Program-made: the position numbers and the translations under genes | Assembly (NCBI RefSeq): GCF_013410375.1 | Contig: NZ_JACCFL010000001.1 | Coordinates: forward strand, 3,782,001 to 3,846,000 | Reading direction: 5' to 3' | DNA length: 64,000 nt | Origin: Leifsonia shinshuensis | GTDB taxonomy: Bacteria > Actinomycetota > Actinomycetes > Actinomycetales > Microbacteriaceae | In this document: positions 51,027-59,523 of the stretch, piece by piece | Layout of the letters: every line of letters begins with the position of its first letter | How positions within the stretch are numbered: the stretch's first letter is position 1 | The notes under the pieces: model-generated | Told to the model about the DNA's origin: nothing | The model's database searches: none | Seen by the model: the letters and a program-made list of their open reading frames with translations, nothing else

Positions 51027-51965
51027 ATGACCGCATTCGACGAGGCCGAGCTCGCCGGCCTCCGGCGCGGGCTCACGGTGTTCTGCTATCAGCTGCTCGG
51101 GTCGCCGTTCGAGGCGGAGGACGCGGTGCAGGACGCGCTGGAGCGCAGCTGGCGCGCCCGCGACTCGTTCGACCCGGTCAAGGGGTCGCTGTCGACCTGG
51201 TGCTACCGGATCGCCAGGAACGTCTGCGTCGACCGGCTGCGCGAGACCCAGCGGCGACCGCTGCCGCGCGACCTTCGCGACCCGGGGCTGGAGGCGACCG
51301 CTCCCCTGGTCCCCGCGCTCGACGTGCCCTGGCTGCTGCCCGCCCCCGCCGGCTGGGCCGGCGGTTCCGAGGTGGAGGGCCGTGCCGAGCGGCGCGAAGA
51401 GGTGCGGCTGGCGGTGACGGCGATGCTGCAGTACCTGTCCCCGCTGCAGCGCGGCGCGTTCGTCCTGCGCGACGTGATCGGGCTCACCGCCGCGGAGACG
51501 GCCGCCGTCCTGGAGGTCTCGGTGGCGTCCGCGAACTCCGCGCTGCAGCGGGCGCGCACCGCCATCGGAGCCGGGGTCGAGCGCGCGCAGCCGCCCGCGC
51601 CGGGCGCCGTCGAACGGTACGCGCGGGCGATCGAGCACGCCGACGTCGGCGCGCTGGCCGCCCTGGTCGCCGACGACCTGGTGTTCGAGATGCCCCCGGT
51701 GCCGGACTGGTCGGCCGGGGCGGCGCCGTACCTGGCGTTCATGGAGCACCTCTTCGCCTGGCGCGGCCGCGACTGGTCGACCACGCCGATCACGGCAGGC
51801 GGCCTGGCCGGTTTCCTGCTCTACCGCGGCGCGGGGGAGGCACGCGAGCCGCACACCGTCCAGCTCTTCGACGGCGACGCGGAGGGCGCGATCGGGCACG
51901 TGCTCGTGTATCAGCATCCGCGCCTGTTCGCGCTGTTCGAGGAGTCCGCTGCCGCCCCGCGATGA
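51027..51965 (+). CDS. ECF sigma factor with C-terminal SnoaL-like domain
   Basis: A 312-residue ECF sigma. Region 2 (about 15-75) has FEAEDAVQDALERSWRARDS and STWCYRIARNVCVDRLRETQ. Region 4 (about 135-185) has LSPLQRGAFVLRDVIGLTAA and VLEVSVASANSALQRARTAI. A C-terminal NTF2/SnoaL-like domain (about 195-305) includes YARAIEHADVGALAALVADD and FEMPPVPDWSAGAAPYLAFM. This architecture fits sigma factors controlled by their fused C-terminal domain rather than a separate anti-sigma. It is divergent from the cell-wall-binding protein gene. The DHFR-like gene lies 64 bp downstream and may be cotranscribed. Confidence 0.92.
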   Translation: MTAFDEAELAGLRRGLTVFCYQLLGSPFEAEDAVQDALERSWRARDSFDPVKGSLSTWCYRIARNVCVDRLRETQRRPLPRDLRDPGLEATAPLVPALDVPWLLPAPAGWAGGSEVEGRAERREEVRLAVTAMLQYLSPLQRGAFVLRDVIGLTAAETAAVLEVSVASANSALQRARTAIGAGVERAQPPAPGAVERYARAIEHADVGALAALVADDLVFEMPPVPDWSAGAAPYLAFMEHLFAWRGRDWSTTPITAGGLAGFLLYRGAGEAREPHTVQLFDGDAEGAIGHVLVYQHPRLFALFEESAAAPR

Positions 51966-52029
51966 GTTTCCGGCCTCCCGTTCGTATCCCCTGATGACAC
52001 CGATCCGCGGTGCCAGGAGGAGGACCATC

Positions 52030-52581
52030 ATGGGAGAGCTGATCGTCGTGCAGTTCATCACGCTGGACGGCGTGGTGGAGGACCCGGACGCCAGCGACGG
52101 AACGCCGTTCGGCGGCTGGGCGATGCGCTTCGGACCGCAGGGCGTGGCCGGCGATAAGTTCCGGCTGGGCACGATCCTCGAGACCGGGGTGCTGCTGTTC
52201 GGGCGACGCACCTGGGAGCACTTCAGCACGCTCTGGCCGGCGCGCGACGACGACTTCTCGCAGTCGATGAACCGCGCGGCGAAGGCGGTCGTGAGCGGCA
52301 GCCCGGTCGAGGTCGGGCGCTGGTCGAACTCACGGCGGGTGAGCGGGCCGCTGGAGGACTGGCTGGACGAGACGCTCCCGGCCCGCGACGTGGTCGTGAT
52401 CGGCAGCGGCTCGCTGCTCGGCCCGCTGGCCGCCGCCGACCGGGTGGACGAGTACCGGCTGCTCACGTTCCCCACCGCGGTCGGCGCGGGCCGGCGGCTG
52501 TTCCCGGACGGCGCAGTGCTGACGCTGACGTCGTCGGAGCAGGTGGGGCCGGCGAGCCTGACCCGGTACCGGAGGGGGTGA
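52030..52581 (+). CDS. Dihydrofolate-reductase-family protein (RibD C-terminal type)
   Basis: A 183-residue protein of the RibD_C/DHFR-like fold. LIVVQFITLDGVVEDPDASD opens the protein, followed by LLFGRRTWEHFSTLWPARDD (about 56-75), VVIGSGSLLGPLAAADRVDE (about 122-141) and LLTFPTAVGAGRRLF. Most members are small NADPH-dependent reductases of unknown substrate; true folate reduction is not implied. ATG 52030 has GGAGGAGGA close upstream. It lies 64 bp after the ECF sigma gene and is probably in the same operon. Confidence 0.88.
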   Translation: MGELIVVQFITLDGVVEDPDASDGTPFGGWAMRFGPQGVAGDKFRLGTILETGVLLFGRRTWEHFSTLWPARDDDFSQSMNRAAKAVVSGSPVEVGRWSNSRRVSGPLEDWLDETLPARDVVVIGSGSLLGPLAAADRVDEYRLLTFPTAVGAGRRLFPDGAVLTLTSSEQVGPASLTRYRRG

Positions 52582-52674
52582 GGGGGCGGCGGGTGGCGAG
52601 GCGGGCGGACTGCTGGACCCTCCCGAGCCCGGTGATCCTGCTCCGGCGCTGGGCGGGCGCCCACGGTCCCTCCG

Positions 52675-53475
52675 CTACGGCGCCGCGCCGGGGGGCCGGT
52701 CCGCGCGCTGAGCGAACGTCACGAGCCGCTGCTGCGCCTCGGCATACGAGGTCGCGACCGGCACGTCACGGCCGTCGCGCACCGCAGCGGCCACGTCCAC
52801 GGCCGCGTCGATCGCGACCCGGTACGGCAGTGAGCCGGTGCTGACGCGTCGCACGCCGAGCACCTGGAGATCGTCCAGGCCGAGCCCAGGCACGATGAGG
52901 ACATTGAGCGGGAGCGGGATGGCCGCGGCGAGTTGCTCGATGGTGGCCGGGTCGGTGACGCCGGGGACGAAGATGCCGTCGGCTCCGGCGTCGGCGTAGG
53001 CGCGCGCCCGGTCGGCGACGGCGGCGACCGTGTCGTCCTCGTGGAACCAGTACGAGTCGACCCGGGCGTTGACGAACACGTCCGGCGCCTCCCGTTTGAC
53101 CGCCGCGATCTTCGCTGCGGGGACGGCCGGGTCGACCAGGCGTCCGGCGGCCGAGTCCTCCAGGTTCACGCCGGCCGCGCCGTCCGCGGCGAGGCCCGCG
53201 ACGAAAGCGGCGACCTCGCCCGGGTCGTCGCTGTAGCCGTCCTCGATGTCGGCGCTGAGATGCACGTCGAGCGAGGCGACGCGGCGGATCAGCGCGACCG
53301 TCGCGTCCCGGCTGGCGCTGCCCGCGTCGGGACGTCCCGCCGACGCGTTCACGCCGAAGCTGGTCGTCCCGACGGCGGGGAAACCCGCGGCGGCGAAGGC
53401 GAGCGCCGAGCCGGCGTCCCACGCGTTCGGCAGCAGGAGCGGCTGGTCGCCGTAGTGCAGGTCGCGGAACGTCAT
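52675..53475 (-). CDS. Isocitrate lyase/PEP mutase superfamily protein
   Basis: A 266-residue (beta/alpha)8 protein. LLLPNAWDAGSALAFAAAGF (14-33), HLSADIEDGYSDDPGEVAAF with metal-binding acids, GVNLEDSAAGRLVDP and FVPGVTDPATIEQLAAAIPL are typical of the oxaloacetate-hydrolase/PEP-mutase-like branch. The catalytic Cys loop of true isocitrate lyase (KKCGH) is absent, so the reaction is probably C-C or P-C bond cleavage on a small acid, unspecified. ATG 53475 has GGAGG 6 nt upstream. It is a single gene between a convergent and a divergent neighbour. Confidence 0.88.
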   Translation of the reverse strand: MTFRDLHYGDQPLLLPNAWDAGSALAFAAAGFPAVGTTSFGVNASAGRPDAGSASRDATVALIRRVASLDVHLSADIEDGYSDDPGEVAAFVAGLAADGAAGVNLEDSAAGRLVDPAVPAAKIAAVKREAPDVFVNARVDSYWFHEDDTVAAVADRARAYADAGADGIFVPGVTDPATIEQLAAAIPLPLNVLIVPGLGLDDLQVLGVRRVSTGSLPYRVAIDAAVDVAAAVRDGRDVPVATSYAEAQQRLVTFAQRADRPPGAAP

Positions 53476-53616
53476 GGCCGGCCTCCGTCCTCGTCCAGGT
53501 CGGACACTACTCCGCGGCGCGCGCGGCGTCGCGTCACGTTCGCCGGCCGCCGCGGTCTCCCCCGTGTCCGCGTTTCCCGACCGGACGCCGACCGACGCCC
53601 GCAGGCAGGAGAGACG

Positions 53617-53799
53617 ATGACGCACGACGAAGCCGGGGCAGGCCGGGTGCGCCACGTCGAGCGCATGATGGCCCCGACGTCCGGCGAGTGGGTGCGGATC
53701 GGGTGCGACTGCCCGATCGGCGAGGACCACACCTACGCCGACTGGGTGGCGAGATTCGGCGTCCCCGCCGGCGAGCGGGGACCGGGGCGGACGGCCTGA
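53617..53799 (+). CDS. Small conserved-looking hypothetical protein, 60 aa
   Basis: A 60-residue protein with VRHVERMMAPTSGEWVRIGC and DCPIGEDHTYADWVARFGVP. Two Cys in CDC could bind metal or form a disulfide. ATG 53617 has AGGAG 5 nt upstream (spacer GACG plus one). I do not recognise the family. The codon bias and good ribosome site argue for a real gene. It is convergent with the following gene, 13 bp away. Confidence 0.55.
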   Translation: MTHDEAGAGRVRHVERMMAPTSGEWVRIGCDCPIGEDHTYADWVARFGVPAGERGPGRTA

Positions 53800-53812
53800 C
53801 CCGCCGGCGCGC

Positions 53813-54583
53813 TCAGCCCAGCTTCACCCGGTCGCTGGCGCCGCTCTCCGGGTCCTTCACCGTGAAGGTATAGCCGTTGCCCGAGCGCGAGTAGGTTAGT
53901 GTCATGTACGGCGCGAGATGGGCGAGCACCGCCTGACCAGCGCTGACCGAATGGTCCTTCCCGACCGTGAGGGTGTCGGGCAGGGTCCCCGTGCGCACGT
54001 ACCCCTCGAGCTTCGTCTCGAGGGTCTGCGCCACGTACTCCAGGTTCTGCATGAGCTGGTGGCTCGGCGCCACGACGGCCGCCTGCTCGAACGGCGGGAC
54101 GACCCGTGTGCCCGGGCCGTCCACCGCGCCGGCCGCGACGGTGTCCGGGGCCGCGGCCGCCGCGTCGCCGTCGGGGAGGACGTCGACCTGCGGGGTCGTC
54201 GGGTCCGCCGGGGCGGACACGCTGAACGGCGAGCCGAGCTGCGGGAAAGCGGGAACGACCGTCGGGAAGTACGCGGCCGCCAGGCTCCAGCTGCACAGCA
54301 CCGTGCCGATGAACCCGAGCGTTCCGGCCAGCGCCGGGACGACCGCTCCCCCGCCGGCGCGCCGGTACCAGACCGCGATCGAGACGGCGCTGATCCCGGC
54401 CGTGGTGAGCGCCCAACCGCCGCCGCCGGTCGCCGACCCCGCGATGCCCAGCGGCAGGACGACCGAGAACGCGCCGAGCAGGATGCCGAGCAGTCCCCAC
54501 AGCCCATTGGGCCGGTACCGGGGCTCCGGCTCGCGGCTGAAGACGTAGGTCTCCTGCGGCGACCAGTCGCGGGGTCCTGCCAC
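53813..54583 (-). CDS. Membrane-anchored protein, 256 aa
   Basis: Family not recognised. Residues 1-25 are cytoplasmic (GPRDWSPQETYVFSREPEPR). Three or four helices follow: LWGLLGILLGAFSVVLPLGI, WALTTAGISAVSIAVWY and VVPALAGTLGFIGTVLCSWS. An extracytoplasmic C-terminal domain of about 140 residues begins after FSVSAPADPTTPQVDVLPDG and ends with YTFTVKDPESGASDRVKLG. GTG 54583 is chosen because AAGGGAA lies about 7 nt upstream. A 15-bp tandem duplication (GCGGATCGCACCGCT) lies just upstream at about 54609-54638. Confidence 0.7.
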   Translation of the reverse strand: MAGPRDWSPQETYVFSREPEPRYRPNGLWGLLGILLGAFSVVLPLGIAGSATGGGGWALTTAGISAVSIAVWYRRAGGGAVVPALAGTLGFIGTVLCSWSLAAAYFPTVVPAFPQLGSPFSVSAPADPTTPQVDVLPDGDAAAAAPDTVAAGAVDGPGTRVVPPFEQAAVVAPSHQLMQNLEYVAQTLETKLEGYVRTGTLPDTLTVGKDHSVSAGQAVLAHLAPYMTLTYSRSGNGYTFTVKDPESGASDRVKLG

Positions 54584-54773
54584 GTTCGTTCCCTTCCCTC
54601 GCACGGATGCGGATCGCACCGCTGCGGATCGCACCGCTGTCACAGGGTGGCAGGGATGGGGCAGGCTCCGCACGCCGAACCGGGGCGGGGAGGGCCGAAG
54701 AGTGAGCCCGTTCACCAAGTCTTCCGCGGGCGGTCACTATCGCGGGCCGGCGAGCCGGAGGCGCCGGCCCTGC

Positions 54774-55322
54774 TCACATCCGCAACCGCACGACGAACCC
54801 CAGGAACAGCCACACCGGCACCGCGACCACCGACACGACCGCGATCACCGTGCGCACGGCCTCCGGCCGCAGCCCCCTCCGCAGCCCGGCGACCGCGAGC
54901 ACCCCGAGCAGGCCGCCCACGCAGTTCAGGATCACGTCGTCGACATCCGACGTCCCCACCGCGAAGACCCACTGGAGGATCTCGACCGTCACGCTCGCGG
55001 CCGCGACGATCAGCATGGTCGAGCCGATCCGGGCGCGGCGCCTCAGGTAGAGCACGTAGGCGCCCAGCGGGACGAAGGCGAGGATGTTGCCCGCGATGTT
55101 GGCGAACGCGAACCGCTGCACGTTCGCCGGGCCGACCAGGTAGTTCGCGATGCTCGCGAACGGGATCAGGTTGAGGGACCGCTCCGAGCCCGGCACCCGG
55201 GAGAACAGCAGCAGCTTCAGCAGGAACACCAGGTAGAGGCCGAACGCCACCCCGATGACGGCGGTCTCCACCCGCGCGCGCGTGGTCGAGGGCTGCGGCT
55301 CGGTGAGCGTCTTGCTGGGCAC
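54774..55322 (-). CDS. VanZ-like family membrane protein
   Basis: A 182-residue protein with about five helices. The VanZ pattern is visible in RSLNLIPFASI, FANIAGNILAFVPLGAYVLY and the later SVTVEILQWVFAVGTSDVDD with VILNCVGGLLGVLA. VanZ relatives are linked to teicoplanin tolerance in enterococci, but most actinobacterial members have no known role. GTG 55322 is chosen because TAGCGT lies exactly 6 nt upstream (55329-55334), so it is probably leaderless. That -10 box overlaps the stop codon region of the alpha/beta hydrolase gene upstream (stop at 55332). Confidence 0.85.
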   Translation of the reverse strand: MPSKTLTEPQPSTTRARVETAVIGVAFGLYLVFLLKLLLFSRVPGSERSLNLIPFASIANYLVGPANVQRFAFANIAGNILAFVPLGAYVLYLRRRARIGSTMLIVAAASVTVEILQWVFAVGTSDVDDVILNCVGGLLGVLAVAGLRRGLRPEAVRTVIAVVSVVAVPVWLFLGFVVRLRM

Positions 55323-55331
55323 GTCAGGACG

Positions 55332-56549
55332 CTAGCGGACCGACCTTTCCAACGGCTGCACAGCCGCTGCAGGACCTGACACCTGCGAGCCGTCCAGGGA
55401 GGCGAACGTCTCCCCGATCCAGTCGGCGATGATCCCCGCGACGTAGGGCATGTTGTCGATGGAGATGTGCTCGGTGCCGCCCTCCGGGTCGTCGAAGATC
55501 CGCAGCTCGCGGCGCGGGCTGTTCACCGCCTGCTCGTACGTCTCGTGGGCGTAGCGGACCGGGATCTGCCGGTCGCCCGCGCCGTGCGTGATGAGCAGGG
55601 GGACGGTGATCTTCTCGGCCACGCCGTTCAGGTGCATGCCGGCGGTCTTCTCGATGAAGGCCTCCATGGAGTCCACGCCCCAGACCCAGAAGACGTGGTC
55701 CCAGTAGTGCGGCACCGGGTTCTCGCCCTCGCGGTTCCGGCGGGCCTCCTGCACGGCGGCCCAGTCGTGGTTGGCGCCCCAGGCGACGGCGAGCTTCAGC
55801 CGCTTCTCGAAGGCCGCGGCGCGCGGGGCGTAGTAGCCGCCGAGCGACCAGCCGACGATGCCGACGCGGTCGGGGTCGGCGCCGAGCTCGTCGGCGTGCT
55901 CCTCGATCCAATCCACGATCGCCGCGGCCCACACCTCGGTGTCGTGCCGGGCGGTGAGGCCGCGCAGGCGGAGGGCCTCGCCGGAGCCGGGGGTGTCGAT
56001 CATCAGCGTCGAGATCCCGCGCTCCGCGAGCATCCGCGGGAAGCCGGAGTAGTACATCATCTCCTTGGTCGAGTCGAGGCCGTTCCACTGGATGACCACC
56101 GGATGCGGCCCGTCGCCGGGGGCGCGGTAGAAGTAGCCGGGCAGGGAGGAGCCCTCGTACGGGACCTCCACGCGGGTGAGCGGGATGCGGCTCAGTTCGA
56201 CGTGCTTCAGCAGGAGGTCGATCGACTTCTGGTAGGCGGCGTTGCGGCCCTCCCAGCTCGGCGACTGCAGGCGCTCGGCCTGCGACGTGTAGAGCGACGC
56301 CCGGTAGTAGGTCTCCCCCGCGCCGATCCGGCGGCCGGCGGCTTCGTCGTCGGCTGCCTTGGCGACCAGCCGGTCCGCGACGGCCGCCCAGGCCGCGTAG
56401 AGCTCGGCCGTTCCGGCGTCGTCGCCGTTCTGCGACGCGAGCAGCACCGGCTTGCACGCCCGGTCGACCTCGTCGATGAAGCCGCCGTTGTTGAGCGTCG
56501 CGACGACGGCGAGGCTCCAGACGTAGTTGGTCGGGAAGTACATGAACAC
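55332..56549 (-). CDS. Alpha/beta hydrolase (FrsA/DUF1100, pseudooxynicotine-hydrolase-like)
   Basis: A 405-residue serine hydrolase with a long helical N-terminal cap (1-140). The nucleophile elbow VGIVGWSLGGYYAPR puts the catalytic Ser near residue 230. An acid follows in LLITHGAGDRQIP, and a His in GGTEHISIDNMP near 370. The layout resembles C-C bond hydrolases such as 2,6-dihydroxypseudooxynicotine hydrolase. GTG 56549 is chosen because AAGGAG lies 7 nt upstream; ATG 56543 is an alternative. It is the last gene of the six-gene catabolic operon, so it probably cleaves a ring-opened or acyl intermediate. Confidence 0.88.
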   Translation of the reverse strand: MFMYFPTNYVWSLAVVATLNNGGFIDEVDRACKPVLLASQNGDDAGTAELYAAWAAVADRLVAKAADDEAAGRRIGAGETYYRASLYTSQAERLQSPSWEGRNAAYQKSIDLLLKHVELSRIPLTRVEVPYEGSSLPGYFYRAPGDGPHPVVIQWNGLDSTKEMMYYSGFPRMLAERGISTLMIDTPGSGEALRLRGLTARHDTEVWAAAIVDWIEEHADELGADPDRVGIVGWSLGGYYAPRAAAFEKRLKLAVAWGANHDWAAVQEARRNREGENPVPHYWDHVFWVWGVDSMEAFIEKTAGMHLNGVAEKITVPLLITHGAGDRQIPVRYAHETYEQAVNSPRRELRIFDDPEGGTEHISIDNMPYVAGIIADWIGETFASLDGSQVSGPAAAVQPLERSVR

Positions 56550-56560
56550 GGGAGGACTCC

Positions 56561-57358
56561 TTACGTCGTCGGGATCGTGGCGCCGCCGGCGATGCGGTCG
56601 GCGAGGTGCTTGGCTCCGGCGGAGGAGGCGAACCCTCCGTCAACGGGGAGGTCGACGCCGGTCAGGTAAGCGGCCGCGTCCGAGAGCAGGAACACGGCGA
56701 CGCCGGCGACGTCGGAAGGCCGGCCAAGGCGTTCGAGCGGGGTCAGGTCGAGCTGTGCCTCGCGCATCGCGGCCGGCGCGTTCGCCGTCATCGCCGTCTC
56801 GATGAAACCAGGATGGATGGTGTTCACCCGGATGCCGCGCGGCCCGAACTCGGTCGCCGCGACCCGGGAGAGCCCGCGCAGACCCCACTTGGAGGCGGTG
56901 TAGGCGGCGGTGTAGTGCCCGGTCAGCCCGGCGATCGAGCCGACGTTGACGATGGCCGATCCGGCGCCCATCAGCGGCGCGAGGGCGCGCATCCCCAGCA
57001 TCGGGCCGGTCAGGTTGACGGCGAGGACCCGGTCCCAGTCGGCGCGCTCGGTGGCGGCGATTCCCGCGCGGTGGGTGACGCCGGCGTTGTTGATGAGGCC
57101 GCGCAGGGGTGCTCCCGCGAGCGCCGTCGCGAGGTCGGCGGCGAGCGCGGACCACGCGTCCTCGTCGGTCACGTCGAGGCGGCGGAACTCGATCCCGGCG
57201 GCGAGCGGTCCGTCGGGGTCGACCACATCGGTCGCGACGACGGTCGCGCCGAGCCCGGCCAGCAGGTCGGCCTCCGCCGCGCCCTGACCGCGGGCCGCGC
57301 CGGTGACGACGACCGTCGTCCCGTCGAGGCCCGCACCCCATCCCGCGGCGGAGCTCAC
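56561..57358 (-). CDS. Short-chain dehydrogenase/reductase
   Basis: A 265-residue SDR. The nucleotide motif TGAARGQG (19-26) is followed by NNAG (90-93), Ser141 in VNVGSIAGLTG, and Tyr153 and Lys157 in AAYTASKWGLRG. VDLPVDGGFAS is near the C-terminus. It oxidises or reduces an alcohol/ketone with NAD(P). GTG 57358 overlaps the stop of the FAH-type gene (GTGA). Its place in the operon suggests oxidation of a hydroxylated intermediate. Confidence 0.93.
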   Translation of the reverse strand: MSSAAGWGAGLDGTTVVVTGAARGQGAAEADLLAGLGATVVATDVVDPDGPLAAGIEFRRLDVTDEDAWSALAADLATALAGAPLRGLINNAGVTHRAGIAATERADWDRVLAVNLTGPMLGMRALAPLMGAGSAIVNVGSIAGLTGHYTAAYTASKWGLRGLSRVAATEFGPRGIRVNTIHPGFIETAMTANAPAAMREAQLDLTPLERLGRPSDVAGVAVFLLSDAAAYLTGVDLPVDGGFASSAGAKHLADRIAGGATIPTT

Positions 57359-58335
57359 AGCGCGACCCGCTCGTCCCGCGTCCGCGCGCGCGAGCGCACC
57401 CGCGCGGCCGGCAGCTCGGGCGCGGCGACGGCGGCGCCGACCGGGCCGACCAGTTCGCCGATGCCCTCGACGACCATCCGCACAGTGTCGCCCTCGGTCA
57501 GCGGCGGTGGGGTGAGCTCGCCGCGGCGGCCCCACAGCTCGGCCAGGCAGCCGCCGTTCCCGGTCGTCCCCGAGCCGAGGACGTCGCCCGCCACGACCCG
57601 CGAGTTGCGGGAGGCGTAGGCGATCAGCTCGGGGAACGGCCAGCCCATGTTCGAGACCAGGTCGTGCCCGATCCGCTCGTCGTTCACGAAGACCTCGGCG
57701 CGGACGGCGAGGAAGCCGTCGCCGTCGAGGTACGGCTCCAGCTCGTCGGCGGTCACGATCCAGGGGCCGAGGCTGGTGCCGAAGTCCTTGCCCTTCGCCG
57801 GGCCGAGGCGCACCTTCATCTCGCGCGACTGGAGGTCGCGGGCCGACCAGTCGTTCATGATCGTGTACCCGAAGATCGCGGCAGCGGCGTCCGCGGGGGT
57901 GAGGTTCGCACCGCCCGGGCCGCCGACGACCGCGGCGACCTCCAGCTCGAAGTCGAGCCGGGCGGTGACGGGAGGCCGCACGGCCTCCCCGGGGCCGAGC
58001 ACGGTGTGCGGGTTGGTGAAGTAGAACGTCGGCGCCTGGTACCACTCGGGGACCACCTCGCTCTTGCCGTCGACCGACGCGCTGACGCCCTCCACATGCT
58101 CCTCGAAGGCCACGAAGTCCCGGATCGCCGCGGGGACGATCGGCGCGAGCAGGCGCACGTCGGCGAGCGCCGTCCCGTCGTCGTCGTGAACGGCAGCGGA
58201 GAGGCGATGCGCCTCGTCCAGCCCGCGTGCGAGCACGTCGGCGACGGTCAGCCCGTCGGGGTACGGGACGACCCGCTCCCCGATGACGAATCCCTCGCCG
58301 ACTCCCTGCGGCGTGCTCCACCGGGCGATCCTCAT
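57355..58335 (-). CDS. Fumarylacetoacetate hydrolase family protein
   Basis: A 326-residue FAH-fold enzyme. The core has RDFVAFEEHVEGVSASVDGK, FYFTNPHTVLGPGEAVRPP, the metal Glu pair in LDFELEVAAVVGG, YTIMNDWSARDLQSREMKVR and LGSGTTGNGG. This family hydrolyses or decarboxylates beta-diketo or 2-oxo acids from aromatic degradation. ATG 58335 overlaps the monooxygenase stop (ATGA), and its stop overlaps the SDR start. Likely acts on the ring-cleavage product of this cluster. Confidence 0.93.
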   Translation of the reverse strand: MRIARWSTPQGVGEGFVIGERVVPYPDGLTVADVLARGLDEAHRLSAAVHDDDGTALADVRLLAPIVPAAIRDFVAFEEHVEGVSASVDGKSEVVPEWYQAPTFYFTNPHTVLGPGEAVRPPVTARLDFELEVAAVVGGPGGANLTPADAAAAIFGYTIMNDWSARDLQSREMKVRLGPAKGKDFGTSLGPWIVTADELEPYLDGDGFLAVRAEVFVNDERIGHDLVSNMGWPFPELIAYASRNSRVVAGDVLGSGTTGNGGCLAELWGRRGELTPPPLTEGDTVRMVVEGIGELVGPVGAAVAAPELPAARVRSRARTRDERVAL

Positions 58336-59465
58336 GCCGGCTCCGCCATCCGGTGCGCGATCCCGAAGATGAGCCCGGGGGCGTCCGCCTCCCGGTCGTG
58401 GTCGATCTGCCACTGGCCGAGCTGCACGGAGGCGTCCACCACGGCCTGAGCACGGGCGACGCGGCGGGCGTGGAAGGCGTCCCACAGGTCGTCGTCGACG
58501 GCGTCGGCGGCGACCAGCAGCTCGGTCAGCACGAGGGCGTCCTCCAGTGCCTGCGCCGCGCCCTGCGCGATCGTCGGAGGGCAGCTGTGCGCGGCGTCGC
58601 CGATCACGACAGAGCGGCCGCGGTTCCATGGCGCGGGGACGACGTGCTGGGTGAACCAGGTGTAGTTGACGTGGGCGCCGGCCTGGAGGTCGGCGCGGAT
58701 GTCGTTCCACGGGCCGCCGTAGGCCTGCGACTCCTCCAGCATGATCGCGACGGCCTCCTCGTCGGTGAGCCCGACGCGCTCCTGCGCGGGCTCGACCAGG
58801 AAGGCGTACATGGTGTTCTCGCCGGTGGGCGTGTAGCCCGCGATGTACACCGGGCCGCCGTAGTAGAGCTCGCTGCGCTCGACCGACGCCGGCCGGGAGA
58901 CGAACGAGCGCCAGATCCCCATCCCGGTCGGCTGCGGCTTGGTCTCGATTCCGATCAGCTCGCGCACGGCCGAGTTGAGGCCGTCGGCGCCCACCAGGAG
59001 GTCGTAGGTCCCGGCGGGGCTGCCATCGACCTCCACGGCGACGCCATCGACGGTCTCCGAGACGCCGGTGACCTTCGCGCCGAAGCGCACCGTCGCGCCC
59101 GCGGCCTCGGCGTGGTCGAGCAGGATGCGCGCGAGGTCGGGACGGTACATGCCGCCGGTCGCCGGGTAGTCCGGGCCGCCGGTCTTCACCTCGGGCAGCT
59201 CGGCGACGACCGGGGCGTCCGGTCCGGGCGCCCGGAGCGTCAGGCCCTCGAAGAAGTAGCCCTTCGCCTGCACGTCGTCCCAGACGCCGAGCGTCCCGAA
59301 GGCGCGGAGGGCGTTGCCCTGCAGCGTGATGCCCGAGCCGAGCGCGCTCAGCTCCGGCTTGGACTCGAAGACGTCGACCTGGACTCCGGCCTTGGCGAGC
59401 TGGATGGCGGTGGCCAGACCCGCGACGCCGCTTCCGGCGATCGCGACCTTGCTGACGGCGGTCAT
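58332..59465 (-). CDS. FAD-dependent aromatic hydroxylase-like monooxygenase
   Basis: A 377-residue group A flavoprotein monooxygenase. VAIAGSGVAGLATAIQLAKA has the GxGxxG motif (11-16). LLVGADGLNSAVRE holds the DG motif (about 160), and SVVIGDAAHSCPPTIAQGAA the GD motif (about 295). Such enzymes hydroxylate an aromatic ring using NAD(P)H and O2. ATG 59465 has AGAGG about 9 nt upstream. It is in the operon between the cyclase-like and FAH-type genes and probably prepares a dihydroxylated substrate for the extradiol dioxygenase. Confidence 0.92.
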   Translation of the reverse strand: MTAVSKVAIAGSGVAGLATAIQLAKAGVQVDVFESKPELSALGSGITLQGNALRAFGTLGVWDDVQAKGYFFEGLTLRAPGPDAPVVAELPEVKTGGPDYPATGGMYRPDLARILLDHAEAAGATVRFGAKVTGVSETVDGVAVEVDGSPAGTYDLLVGADGLNSAVRELIGIETKPQPTGMGIWRSFVSRPASVERSELYYGGPVYIAGYTPTGENTMYAFLVEPAQERVGLTDEEAVAIMLEESQAYGGPWNDIRADLQAGAHVNYTWFTQHVVPAPWNRGRSVVIGDAAHSCPPTIAQGAAQALEDALVLTELLVAADAVDDDLWDAFHARRVARAQAVVDASVQLGQWQIDHDREADAPGLIFGIAHRMAEPA

Positions 59466-59523
59466 GTGGGAGAACCTCTCTGTTCTGCGGATAGGTGCTG
59501 CGCGATGCGTGCTGCGCGCGACG